Assembly: GCF_005887615.1 (NCBI RefSeq)
Contig: NZ_VANS01000003.1
Coordinates: 62,001-126,000 of the forward strand
DNA length: 64,000 bases
DNA from: Sulfitobacter sabulilitoris
GTDB taxonomy: Bacteria > Pseudomonadota > Alphaproteobacteria > Rhodobacterales > Rhodobacteraceae
Reading direction: 5' to 3'
Shown: positions 28,649 through 37,006 of the stretch, piece after piece
How the letters are laid out: every line of letters begins with the position of its first letter
How positions within the stretch are numbered: the first letter of the stretch is position 1
Made by a program: the position numbers and the translations under genes
The notes under the pieces: generated by a model
Told to the model about the DNA's origin: nothing
What the model saw: the letters and a program-made list of their open reading frames with translations, nothing else
The model's database searches: none

Positions 28649-30616
28649 CTATTCCGCCGCAACCGAGCGAGGATCGACCAATGTGACGATATCTTGCATA
28701 ATGGTATTCAGCTCGAAATCCTTTGGCGTATAGACCCGCGCCACGCCCATGCGACGCAGGCGTTCGGCGTCGTCTTCGGGAATGATCCCGCCCACGATCA
28801 CCGGCACATCGCCCAATCCGGCCGCGCGCATCTGGGCCAAGAGATCCTCGACCAGCGGAATGTGACTGCCTGACAGGATCGAAAGCCCCACCACATGCGC
28901 GCCATCCTGCTGTGCGGCCGCGACGATTTCGGCCGGGGTAAGCCGGATACCCTCATAGGCGATGTCCATGCCGCAATCGCGCGCCCGCACGGCGATCTGT
29001 TCGGCCCCGTTGGAGTGCCCGTCAAGGCCGGGCTTGCCGACCAGAAAGCTGAGCCTGCGGCCAAGCCGGTCGCTGACCGCGTCCACTTGCGCGCGCAATT
29101 CGTCCAGCCCCTCGGTACGGTTCGACCGCGACGCGGAGACGCCCGTCGGTCCGCGATATTCGCCATGCACGGCACGCATCTGCGCGGCCCATTCGCCGGT
29201 TGTCACACCTGCCTTGGCCGCGGCGATCGACGGCTCCATGACGTTGCGGCCTTCGGCGGCGGCGGCCCGCAGATCCGCCAGCGCCTTTTCGACTGCATCG
29301 GCGTCGCGGTCAGCCCGCCATTCGGTGAGCCGGCCAATCTGCTCGGCTTCGACGGCCGGATCGACGACCATGATCCCGCCGTCGCCGGTCATCAAGGGCG
29401 AAGGCTCGCCCTTGGTCCATTTGTTGACTCCAACGACCACGGTCTCGCCCGCTTCGATCCGGTTCAGGCGCTCGGCATTGCTGTCCACAAGGCGGCTTTT
29501 CATGTAGTCGATTGCCGAAATCGCCCCGCCCATTCCGTCGAGGTTGGCCAATTCGGCGCGCGCGCCTTCTTTCAATTCCTCGACCTTGGCATCCACGGCC
29601 GGGTTGCCATCGAACAGATCGTCGAATTCCAGCAAATCGGTTTCATAGGCCAGGATTTGCTGCATCCGCATCGACCACTGCTGATCCCAGGGGCGCGGCA
29701 GGCCAAGCGCCTCGTTCCAGGCGGGCAATTGCACCGCACGCGCGCGCGCCTTTTTGCTCAGCGTCACCGCCAGCATTTCTATCAGGATCCGGTAGACGTT
29801 GTTTTCCGGCTGCTGTTCGGTCAAACCCAGCGAATTGACTTGCACGCCATACCGGAACCGGCGGTATTTCGGGTCGGCCACGCCATAGCGCGTCTCGCAA
29901 ATCTCGTCCCACAAATCGACAAAGGCGCGCATTTTGCACATCTCGGTCACGAACCGAATTCCGGCATTCACGAAAAACGAAATACGCCCGACAAGCACCG
30001 GGAAATCGGCATCGGGCACGCGCGGCTTCAGGGCGTCCAGAACGGCGGTGGCGGTCGCCAGCGCAAAGGCCAGTTCCTGCTCCGGCGTCGCACCCGCTTC
30101 CTGCAGGTGATAGGAACACACGTTCATCGGGTTCCATTTCGGCACATTCGTATAGCAATACTCGGCCACGTCGGCGATCATCTTCAGCGACGGCTCGGGC
30201 GGGCAGATATAGGTGCCTCGGCTCAGGTATTCCTTGATCAGATCGTTCTGCACCGTGCCCTGCAGGGTCGACACATCGGCGCCCTGTTCTTCGGCCACCG
30301 CGATATACAGCGCCAGCAGCCACGGCGCGGTCGCATTGATCGTCATGGAGGTGTTCATCTGCTCCAGCGGAATGTCCTGAAACAGCGCGCGCATGTCGCC
30401 CAGGTGCGCAACGGGAACGCCCACCTTGCCAACCTCGCCGCGGGCCAGGATGTGATCGCTGTCATAGCCGGTCTGGGTCGGCAGATCGAAAGCGACGGAA
30501 AGGCCGGTCTGACCCTTTTCCAGGTTCGAGCGGTAAAGCGCGTTGGACGCGGCCGCGGTGGAATGGCCCGCATAGGTACGGATCAGCCAGGGGCGATCTT
30601 TTTGGGTCTGGGTCAT
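28649..30616 (-). CDS. ecm: Ethylmalonyl-CoA mutase
   Basis: Ecm is a B12-dependent mutase converting (2R)-ethylmalonyl-CoA to (2S)-methylsuccinyl-CoA in the ethylmalonyl-CoA pathway. The 655-residue single-chain protein starts with the DRPWLIRTYAGHSTA block and has the substrate domain with AFDLPTQTGYDSDH. The C-terminal B12-binding domain has DGHSNG, H534 being the cobalt ligand. Length and the start of the chain distinguish it from the longer methylmalonyl-CoA mutase (about 710 residues). ccr lies 1.7 kb away on the other strand. It is divergent from the acyltransferase gene. Confidence 0.9.
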   Translation of the reverse strand: MTQTQKDRPWLIRTYAGHSTAAASNALYRSNLEKGQTGLSVAFDLPTQTGYDSDHILARGEVGKVGVPVAHLGDMRALFQDIPLEQMNTSMTINATAPWLLALYIAVAEEQGADVSTLQGTVQNDLIKEYLSRGTYICPPEPSLKMIADVAEYCYTNVPKWNPMNVCSYHLQEAGATPEQELAFALATATAVLDALKPRVPDADFPVLVGRISFFVNAGIRFVTEMCKMRAFVDLWDEICETRYGVADPKYRRFRYGVQVNSLGLTEQQPENNVYRILIEMLAVTLSKKARARAVQLPAWNEALGLPRPWDQQWSMRMQQILAYETDLLEFDDLFDGNPAVDAKVEELKEGARAELANLDGMGGAISAIDYMKSRLVDSNAERLNRIEAGETVVVGVNKWTKGEPSPLMTGDGGIMVVDPAVEAEQIGRLTEWRADRDADAVEKALADLRAAAAEGRNVMEPSIAAAKAGVTTGEWAAQMRAVHGEYRGPTGVSASRSNRTEGLDELRAQVDAVSDRLGRRLSFLVGKPGLDGHSNGAEQIAVRARDCGMDIAYEGIRLTPAEIVAAAQQDGAHVVGLSILSGSHIPLVEDLLAQMRAAGLGDVPVIVGGIIPEDDAERLRRMGVARVYTPKDFELNTIMQDIVTLVDPRSVAAE

Positions 30617-30783
30617 GGGCGGCCTCGTTGAGTAGGTTCGGTAAGATTGTTGCGTCCGGTGTCTAATACTTGGAACTTTATGTCAATGCGATAGACGCTG
30701 CAATGCGGCATTTCTATCGAGCGCGGGAACGCGGCGGCATTTGCATATTTACCTGGGCGCGTCACCCTGCAAGGGTTCTTGGC
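30617..30783. promoter_or_regulatory. Divergent promoter region of ecm and the acyltransferase gene
   Basis: This 167-bp stretch separates the ecm start from the acyltransferase ATG. It contains GCTGCAATGCGG at about 30698-30709, closely similar to GCTGCAATTGCGG upstream of ccr. No clear -35/-10 pair could be chosen. Confidence 0.45.
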
Positions 30784-32154
30784 ATGAATACCGTCGTTCA
30801 ACTTCCGCTCTGGCTGTTCGTGCTGATCGTGCTGTTCGCGGCCGTGACATTCGCGTCGCACTTCCTGTTTCCGTCGGTGCGCTGGTTTTTCCGCCGTCGG
30901 CTGGAAAAGGCGGTCAAACAGCTCAACACGCGGCTGACGCGACCCATCGAGCCCTTCAAGCTGGCGCGGCGCTACGACATGATCCAGCGGCTGATCTATG
31001 ATCCCGAGGTCACCCGCGAAATCGTCAACTACGCACGTGAAAATCATGTGCCCGAAAACGTCGCGTTTCAAAAGGCCCGCACCTACGCGCGCGAAATCGT
31101 GCCCAGCTTCAGTGCGTTTGCGTATTTCAGCTTTGGCATCCGGCTGGCGCGGCTTTTGGCGAATTCGCTTTACGTGATCCGCACCGGACCGCGCAACGAC
31201 GACATCCTGCGCGCAATTCCCAAGGATGCGACGGTCGTCTTCATCATGAACCACCGCAGCAACATGGATTACATGCTGGTGACCTATCTTGCCGCTCGCG
31301 CCTCCGCGCTCAGCTATGCGGTGGGGGAATGGGCGCGTGTCTGGCCGCTGAGCCGGCTGATCAAATCGATGGGCGCCTATTTCATCCGGCGCCGGTCGCG
31401 CGGGGCCCTCTATCGCCGGGTGCTCGCGCGCTACGTGCAGATGGCCACGGCGGGCGGCGTCACCCAGGCGATCTTTCCCGAAGGGGGGCTGAGCCTGAAT
31501 GGCCGCTTGATGCCGCCGAAAATGGGGCTGCTGGCCTATGTCGTCGAAGGGTATCAGGCCGATGGCCGTGACGTGGTGTTCGTGCCTGTCGCCATCAATT
31601 ATGACCGCGTGCTCGAGGATTCAGTGCTGATCGCGGCGGCGGCCCGTGGTGACAGGCGGTTCGGTGCACGCATTTCGGTGGTCGTGCGGTTCATCCTGCG
31701 CAAGCTCTGGCAGTTCCTGCGTGGGCGCTACAAGCGCTTCGGAACGGCGGCGGTCGCCTTTGGCGAACCCGTGTCGCTGCGCGACTTTGGCCCCGATCGC
31801 CCGTTGGAGGATTTGTCGCGCACCCTGATGACCCGGATCGAAGCCGCGATGCCGGTGCTGTTCGTCCCGCTGACCTCGTGGGTCTTGCAGCAGGCCGGTG
31901 GCCCGCTATCCGACGCCGACCTGCTGGCCCGGACCGACGCCGAGGCGCGCAAGCTGCCGGCACGGTCGCTGTTGATCGCGCCCGAGGCCCGTCACGCCGC
32001 CATCGAGGAGGCGCGGGACCTGATGGTCAAGCATGCCATGATCGAGCAAGGGGCAGGCGGTTGGCGGATCGCGCCCGGAAAGCAGGCCACCGTCGCGTTC
32101 TATGCCAATTCAATCGCACATTATTTCGCTGAGGATGCTGCGGCCGCAGAATAA
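30784..32154 (+). CDS. Large membrane-associated acyltransferase (PlsB/PlsC-type)
   Basis: The 456-residue protein has an N-terminal membrane segment (about residues 8-30). The acyltransferase HX4D block is HRSNMD at 157-162, preceded by VVFIMN, and the IFPEGG block is further on, both typical of glycerolipid acyltransferases. It resembles the catalytic part of glycerol-3-phosphate acyltransferase PlsB but is much shorter. The ATG at 30784 with a nearby AAGGG is preferred to a longer form starting at 30670. Its position between ecm and ccr suggests a recent or loose association; the acyl acceptor is unknown. Confidence 0.75.
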   Translation: MNTVVQLPLWLFVLIVLFAAVTFASHFLFPSVRWFFRRRLEKAVKQLNTRLTRPIEPFKLARRYDMIQRLIYDPEVTREIVNYARENHVPENVAFQKARTYAREIVPSFSAFAYFSFGIRLARLLANSLYVIRTGPRNDDILRAIPKDATVVFIMNHRSNMDYMLVTYLAARASALSYAVGEWARVWPLSRLIKSMGAYFIRRRSRGALYRRVLARYVQMATAGGVTQAIFPEGGLSLNGRLMPPKMGLLAYVVEGYQADGRDVVFVPVAINYDRVLEDSVLIAAAARGDRRFGARISVVVRFILRKLWQFLRGRYKRFGTAAVAFGEPVSLRDFGPDRPLEDLSRTLMTRIEAAMPVLFVPLTSWVLQQAGGPLSDADLLARTDAEARKLPARSLLIAPEARHAAIEEARDLMVKHAMIEQGAGGWRIAPGKQATVAFYANSIAHYFAEDAAAAE

Positions 32155-32291
32155 AATGCTGCAATTGCGGGGTTATAAAATTTCAAAAAATTGGCGATCA
32201 AGGTTGCAATGTTGCGCAACGGGCAATATTCCATCCTCAGTCCGTCGCGATTCTGCAGCGCGGCACAACCCAAAGACGGCAGGAGGCTGGC
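32155..32291 (+). promoter_or_regulatory. ccr upstream region with TTGC palindromes
   Basis: The 137-bp leader has GCTGCAATTGCGG at 32158-32170, an A/T tract, and then GTTGCAATGTTGCGCAAC at about 32203-32220, which includes the perfect palindrome TTGCGCAA. The TTTGCAAA-like shape recalls sites of short-chain acyl-CoA regulators of the ScfR/PccR type, which is established in related bacteria; binding here is inferred. Confidence 0.45.
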
Positions 32292-33572
32292 ATGGCACTG
32301 GACACGACCATCGCACAATACGATGCACCCGAAAAGGACCTCTACGAGGTTGGAGAAATGCCCCCGATGGGCCATGTCCCAAAGCAGATGTATGCTTGGG
32401 CAATTCGCCGCGAACGTCACGGCGAGCCGGACAAGGCGATGCTGCAGGAAGTCGTGGATGTGCCGCACCTCGACAGCCACGACGTGCTGGTCCTCGTCAT
32501 GGCGGCGGGCGTCAACTATAACGGTGTCTGGGCGGCGCTCGGCGTGCCGATCAGCCCCTTTGACGGTCACAAGCAGCCCTATCACATCGCCGGTTCGGAC
32601 GCGTCGGGCATCGTCTGGGCCGTGGGCGACAAGGTCAAGCGCTGGAAAGTCGGCGACGAGGTCGTGATCCACTGCAACCAGGACGACGGCGACGACGAGG
32701 AATGCAATGGCGGCGATCCGATGTATTCCCCCAGCCAGCGGATCTGGGGCTACGAGACACCCGACGGGTCGTTCAGCCAGTTCACCCGCGTTCAGGCGCA
32801 ACAGCTCATGCCGCGCCCCAAGCACCTGACCTGGGAGGAAAGCGCCTGCTACACGCTCACGCTGGCCACCGCCTACCGGATGCTGTTCGGCCACGAGCCG
32901 CATGACCTGAAGCCCGGGCAGAACGTGCTCGTCTGGGGCGCGTCCGGCGGTCTGGGGTCCTATGCGATCCAGTTGATCAACACAGCGGGCGCAAATGCCA
33001 TCGGCGTCATCAGCGACGAAAGCAAGCGTCAGTTCGTGCTGGACCTGGGGGCCAAGGGCGTTCTGAACCGCAAGGATTTCAACTGCTGGGGCCAGTTGCC
33101 CACCGTCAACACGCCCGAATACAAGGCGTGGTTCGACGAAACCCGCAAGTTCGGCAAGGCGATCTGGGACATCACCGGCAAGGGTGTGAACGTCGACATG
33201 GTGTTCGAACACCCCGGCGAGGCGACCTTCCCGGTTTCCACCTTCGTGGTGAAAAAGGGTGGCATGGTGGTGATCTGCGCGGGCACCTCCGGCTTCAACC
33301 TGACGTTCGACGTGCGCTACATGTGGATGCACCAGAAGCGTTTGCAAGGCAGCCACTTCGCCCACCTCAAGCAGGCATCGTCGGCCAACAAGCTGATGCT
33401 GGAACGGCGCCTCGATCCCTGCATGTCCGAGGTCTTCACCTGGGCCGACCTGCCGCAGGCGCACATGAAAATGATGCGCAACGAGCACAAGCCGGGCAAC
33501 ATGTCGGTGCTGGTGCAGGCCCCCAAGACGGGTCTGCGCACGCTTGAGGACGCGCTGGAGGCGCGTCAGTAA
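32292..33572 (+). CDS. ccr: Crotonyl-CoA carboxylase/reductase
   Basis: Ccr reductively carboxylates crotonyl-CoA with CO2 and NADPH to ethylmalonyl-CoA, the key step of the ethylmalonyl-CoA pathway. The 426-residue protein is a medium-chain dehydrogenase-family enzyme with the family's length. Typical blocks are GVNYNGVWAALGVPISPF, AGSDASGIVWAVGDKV, the cofactor motif VWGASGGLGSYAIQL, and GHEPHDLKPGQNVLVWG. A GGAGG-like site (ggcaggaggctggc) precedes the ATG. It is followed by a strong terminator. No isocitrate lyase gene is seen in the window, in line with the pathway's use for acetate assimilation. Confidence 0.96.
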   Translation: MALDTTIAQYDAPEKDLYEVGEMPPMGHVPKQMYAWAIRRERHGEPDKAMLQEVVDVPHLDSHDVLVLVMAAGVNYNGVWAALGVPISPFDGHKQPYHIAGSDASGIVWAVGDKVKRWKVGDEVVIHCNQDDGDDEECNGGDPMYSPSQRIWGYETPDGSFSQFTRVQAQQLMPRPKHLTWEESACYTLTLATAYRMLFGHEPHDLKPGQNVLVWGASGGLGSYAIQLINTAGANAIGVISDESKRQFVLDLGAKGVLNRKDFNCWGQLPTVNTPEYKAWFDETRKFGKAIWDITGKGVNVDMVFEHPGEATFPVSTFVVKKGGMVVICAGTSGFNLTFDVRYMWMHQKRLQGSHFAHLKQASSANKLMLERRLDPCMSEVFTWADLPQAHMKMMRNEHKPGNMSVLVQAPKTGLRTLEDALEARQ

Positions 33573-33598
33573 GCCAAGGCGGCAATCGGCGTCGCCAA

Positions 33599-33646
33599 AG
33601 CACGCCCGCGAGTCGGCCAAGGCCGGTCGCGGGCGTGCTGCGTTTT
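33599..33646 (+). terminator. ccr terminator
   Basis: A 13-bp GC-rich stem (33599-33611 with 33627-33639) encloses a loop that itself can pair (GGCC/GGCC), followed by GCGTTTT. It separates ccr from the quorum-sensing genes. Confidence 0.85.
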
Positions 33647-33730
33647 GGGGACCATCCTGTCAGATCAATCGCTTATAAGCGGCCGGTTCCCCGTTTCTGG
33701 GGAGTGATTTCAGGCGAGTTGGCAGAATTC

Positions 33731-33759
33731 TTGACGCCCCTTATGCTTGTGTTTACCAA
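33731..33759 (+). promoter_or_regulatory. Possible promoter of the luxR leader ORF
   Basis: TTGACG at 33731-33736, a 17-base spacer and TACCAA at 33754-33759 lie 25 bp before the GTG of the small ORF. The -35 is good, the -10 poor. The AT-rich run TTAACATC after it supports a promoter zone. No lux-box-like palindrome was found. Confidence 0.35.
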
Positions 33760-33784
33760 TTGTTAACATCTTTAGGGAGAGTCT

Positions 33785-34003
33785 GTGTTGAAACGCGACT
33801 GGATGCTGGACGTTCTGACGGACTTGAAAACCTTTGCACGTGAAAACGGGATGCCCGCCCTGGCAGAGCATCTGGATGACACTGCAATCGTGGCCCTGGC
33901 CGAGATCGCCGCCCTTGAGGATAGGACGCAAGATCAGCCCGATGGCAGTGGACGCTCGCCTGCAGACCATTCTGGACCAATTGGATCAGACCGACACGCT
34001 TGA
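33785..34003 (+). CDS. 72-aa small ORF overlapping the start of luxR
   Basis: A GTG start is preceded by a near-ideal AGGGAGAG ribosome site with correct spacing, so translation is expected. The product begins MLKRDWMLDVLTDLKTFARE and contains an amphipathic alanine-rich helix (MPALAEHLDDTAIVALAEIA). It overlaps the first 62 bases of luxR in another frame, so luxR translation may depend on it. I do not recognise a family. It could be a regulatory leader or an independent small regulator; its conservation is what would decide this. Confidence 0.6.
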   Translation: MLKRDWMLDVLTDLKTFARENGMPALAEHLDDTAIVALAEIAALEDRTQDQPDGSGRSPADHSGPIGSDRHA

Positions 34004-34661
34004 CGATCTGCAGGTCACGATAGAGGCGTTGCGCGACCATTACCGGGTCGATCACATGGTCTATCATTGGGTCGGGTCCGCCGGCGAACAATACGGCTGC
34101 GGCACCTATGACCGCGCCTGGGCAGCCGTGTACCAAGATCGGAACTACCTGCGGATCGATCCGGTCGTGATCGGCTGCTTTCAACGATTTCACCCCGTCG
34201 ACTGGAAGCAACTGGACTGGTCGGCCAAGGCATCGCGCGCCTTTCTGGCCGAAGCGATGCGTTTCGGCATCGGAAATCAGGGGTTTTCGGTGCCTATCCG
34301 CGGGCCCAACGGGCAATTCGCGCTCTATACGGTGAACCACACCTGCGACGATGCCGACTGGGCCGCCTTTACCGACCTCAACCGGCGCGCGCTGATCCTG
34401 ATCGCGCATGATTTCAACCAAAAGGCGCTTGAGCTGGAGCCGGGGCGCGCGCCAGTGGCGGTGCCTGCGTTGTCGCCGCGCGAAGTGGACGCAATTACAT
34501 TGCTGGCCATCGGCTACAATCGCGCACAGGTCGCCAACACTCTTTCCATTTCTGAGCATACCCTGCGCGTCTATATCGAAAGCGCGCGGTTCAAGCTGGG
34601 GGCGATGAACACCACCCACGCCGTCGCCCGTGCGCTCAGCCGGGGATTGATCGTGATCTGA
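33942..34661 (+). CDS. luxR: LuxR-type autoinducer-binding transcriptional regulator
   Basis: The 239-residue protein has an N-terminal autoinducer domain (with the YHWVG, DRAWAAVYQDRNYLRIDPVV and FSVPIRGPNGQFALYTV stretches) and a C-terminal GerE-type HTH (about 175-235: LSPREVDAITLLAIGYN to LSISEHTLRVYIESARFKLG). It should respond to the acyl-homoserine lactone made by the adjacent LuxI. The ATG at 33942 lies inside the small ORF and has a weak ribosome site. A longer in-frame form from 33834 is disfavoured because its first 36 residues are not LuxR-like. Confidence 0.9.
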   Translation: MAVDARLQTILDQLDQTDTLDDLQVTIEALRDHYRVDHMVYHWVGSAGEQYGCGTYDRAWAAVYQDRNYLRIDPVVIGCFQRFHPVDWKQLDWSAKASRAFLAEAMRFGIGNQGFSVPIRGPNGQFALYTVNHTCDDADWAAFTDLNRRALILIAHDFNQKALELEPGRAPVAVPALSPREVDAITLLAIGYNRAQVANTLSISEHTLRVYIESARFKLGAMNTTHAVARALSRGLIVI

Positions 34662-34728
34662 CCCGTTGCGCGGCCCGCAAAAGCATCGCGCGCCCTGCTG
34701 AACCTGCCTTAACGCGCGCGCCGCTACG

Positions 34729-34758
34729 CCTTTTTCCGACGTCAGTCAGGGAAAAAGG
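34729..34758 (+). promoter_or_regulatory. Hairpin in the luxI leader covering the ribosome binding site
   Basis: A perfect 9-bp inverted repeat, CCTTTTTCC at 34729-34737 and GGAAAAAGG at 34750-34758, has a 12-base loop. The ribosome site AAGGA (34755-34759) sits in the 3' arm, 8 bases before the ATG. If the stem forms in the mRNA, it would hide the site. The arms are A/U-rich in the middle, so the stem should be only moderately stable. Confidence 0.55.
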
Positions 34759-34767
34759 ACCGCCGAC

Positions 34768-35412
34768 ATGCTTCGTTATCTCTATGCCGACCAACTGAAG
34801 ACACGTCCCGATCTTGCCCGCGCGATGTTTGCCGACCGCGCGCACCAGTTCAAGACGCGGCAGGGGTGGGATGTGACCGTCGATGCCGATGGGGCCGAAC
34901 GCGACAGTTACGATGCGATGAACCCGCTCTATGTCATCTGGGAAACGCCGCAAGGGGCGCACGGCGGATCGATGCGGTTCCTGCCCACCACCGGCGCGGT
35001 GATGGTCAACGACCATTTTGGCCATCTGACGGGGGGCGTGACGATCAGCAGCCCGCTGATCTGGGAATGTACGCGCTTTTGCCTCGCTCCGGGGGCCGGT
35101 GCGCATGTCGCGGCGGCGCTGATGCTGGCCGGCGGCGAGATCATGCAAGGTTTTGCCATCGACCATTTCGTCGGCGTCTTTGACGCACGCATGGAACGGA
35201 TCTATCGCCGGATCGGCGCCGCGCCAGAGGTCTTGGGGACCGAAGGCGAAGGACGGGACAGGATCAGCGTCGGATTATGGGCCTTTGACCGTGCGTCGCA
35301 GGCCCGCGTGGCCGCGCGGGCCGGGATCGCACCCGCGCTTTCGCGGATGTGGTTCGACCGGGCCTTTGGCGCGGACGCGGCGCGCGGCGAATACCACGCC
35401 AAAACCGGCTGA
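34768..35412 (+). CDS. luxI: Acyl-homoserine-lactone synthase (LuxI type)
   Basis: LuxI makes an acyl-homoserine lactone from S-adenosylmethionine and an acyl-carrier or acyl-CoA thioester. The 214-residue protein keeps the invariant residues: R24, F28, W34, D46, D49, R70, F84, E100 and R103. Chain-length specificity cannot be told. It follows luxR by about 107 bp in the same direction, so the pair is the usual quorum-sensing module. Translation may be limited by the hairpin in its leader. Confidence 0.93.
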   Translation: MLRYLYADQLKTRPDLARAMFADRAHQFKTRQGWDVTVDADGAERDSYDAMNPLYVIWETPQGAHGGSMRFLPTTGAVMVNDHFGHLTGGVTISSPLIWECTRFCLAPGAGAHVAAALMLAGGEIMQGFAIDHFVGVFDARMERIYRRIGAAPEVLGTEGEGRDRISVGLWAFDRASQARVAARAGIAPALSRMWFDRAFGADAARGEYHAKTG

Positions 35413-35464
35413 CGCCGTCAGGTCGTCACTGGCACCCGGACGCGCGCGCAGGTAGGGTCGCGCC

Positions 35465-37006
35465 ATGACACTGCCCGCCCTCACATTCTCCGACGATCAG
35501 GCCGCCGCCTACGATGCGGTGGCCGACCTGTTGCGCAGCGCGGGCATTGATCTGGACGACCAGCTTCTGACCCCGCCGCGCGGCACTGCGGCCTCGGTCA
35601 TGGCCGTCACGGGCAAGGCCGGATCGGGCAAGACGCTGCTCTTGGCCGAACTGTACAAGGCGCTCGAAGCTGCCGGGGTCGAGATCGTGTCGGGCGATTA
35701 CGAATCGCGCAAACGCCGCGACAAACGTTCGCTGGCGATCCTTGCGCCCACCAACAAGGCGGCCTCGGTGCTGCGGCTGCGCGGTGTGCCCGCGACGACC
35801 ATCCACCGCATCCTCTATACGCCCGTCTATGATCCCGAATACGAACGCATCGCCGAATGGCTGGCGGGCAACGGCGACCGCCCCGATATCGCGGGCATGA
35901 GCGATCTGGCGCTGGACCGGGCCGAGGCGTTTTACGCCAACAACAAATCCATCCCCGGCGCATTGGCGGCGGCCGGTCTGCGCGGATCGGATTTCATCAC
36001 CGGCTGGAAACGCCGCGAGGAACCGCTTGATATCGGCTTCGTCGATGAATCCTCGATGCTGGACGACAAGCAGTTCGAAGACCTCAAGGAGATTTTTCCG
36101 ACCCTCTTGCTGTTTGGCGATCCGGCGCAGTTGGCCCCGGTGAACCAGTCGGGAACGATGGTTTTCGAAAAGCTGCCCGACCCGCGGATCCTCACGCTCA
36201 ACCGGATTCACCGGCAGGACGCCGACAACCCGATCCTTGATCTGGCCCATGCGCTGGCCGACCCCGACCTGGGGTTCGACGCGTTCGAGAGGATGGTCGA
36301 GGACGCCGCAAAGCGTGATGACCGCGTTGTCTGGGGCCAGCGGGTCGAGGTCGATCTGATGGCGCGCAGTCCGGTTCTGGTGTGGCGCAACGCCACGCGC
36401 ATCCGTCTGATCAACGCCTTCCGCGCGGTCCACGGCGCCCCCCAGGATGCGCTGCTCGAGGGCGAGCCGCTGATTTGCGACGGGCTGGAACTGCCGCTCA
36501 AGCACCGCAAGAAGCGGCTGGACCTCGAGGCGCGGGGCCTGATCAAGGGCGCGCAGGTGATCTATCTGGGCGAGGGGCGCAAGCCAGGCTTTTCGCGCCT
36601 ACACGTCATGGGCGCGGAGGATCCGCAGGTCAGCGCCGCGTCGATCGTCAAGATCGAAAAGCCGGACGAGGAAGAACCCTTTATCCCCTTTGCCGCGCGC
36701 ATGGGGGCCACGTTTCTGCACGGTGCTGCGGTGACCATCCACAAGGCACAGGGCAGCCAATGGGACACGGTTCAGGTCTTTGCGCCTGATCTCTATGCCG
36801 CGGCGCGCATGGGCCGCAGCGAGGCGGGCCAACCCCTTTGGAAACGCCTGGCCTATGTGGCGATCACCCGCGCGCAGAACCGCCTGATCTGGGTGGTGCG
36901 CAACCGGCTGTCGAAACCGACGGAGGGCCTGCGCGTCGATGATCTGCGCCGTGTGCCTGCCGCCCCACTTAGCCTGTCGGAACCCGAACCGGAGGAACAG
37001 ACATGA
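35465..37006 (+). CDS. RecD-like ATP-dependent DNA helicase (SF1)
   Basis: The 513-residue protein has the superfamily 1 helicase motifs: Walker A GKAGSGKT at 50-57, motif Ia APTNKAA, Walker B VDESS at 193-197, motif III FGDPAQLAPV at 218-227, and motif VI YVAITRAQNRL near residue 465. The overall layout is that of RecD2/Dda-type helicases without the long N-terminal domain. It probably unwinds DNA 5' to 3' in repair. It overlaps the SDR gene by four bases (ATGA). Confidence 0.85.
   Translation: MTLPALTFSDDQAAAYDAVADLLRSAGIDLDDQLLTPPRGTAASVMAVTGKAGSGKTLLLAELYKALEAAGVEIVSGDYESRKRRDKRSLAILAPTNKAASVLRLRGVPATTIHRILYTPVYDPEYERIAEWLAGNGDRPDIAGMSDLALDRAEAFYANNKSIPGALAAAGLRGSDFITGWKRREEPLDIGFVDESSMLDDKQFEDLKEIFPTLLLFGDPAQLAPVNQSGTMVFEKLPDPRILTLNRIHRQDADNPILDLAHALADPDLGFDAFERMVEDAAKRDDRVVWGQRVEVDLMARSPVLVWRNATRIRLINAFRAVHGAPQDALLEGEPLICDGLELPLKHRKKRLDLEARGLIKGAQVIYLGEGRKPGFSRLHVMGAEDPQVSAASIVKIEKPDEEEPFIPFAARMGATFLHGAAVTIHKAQGSQWDTVQVFAPDLYAAARMGRSEAGQPLWKRLAYVAITRAQNRLIWVVRNRLSKPTEGLRVDDLRRVPAAPLSLSEPEPEEQT

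Noticed and set aside
34662-34767. A lux-box-like site in front of luxI
   Set aside because: No imperfect palindrome resembling the 20-bp lux box was found; the only inverted repeat is the leader hairpin.
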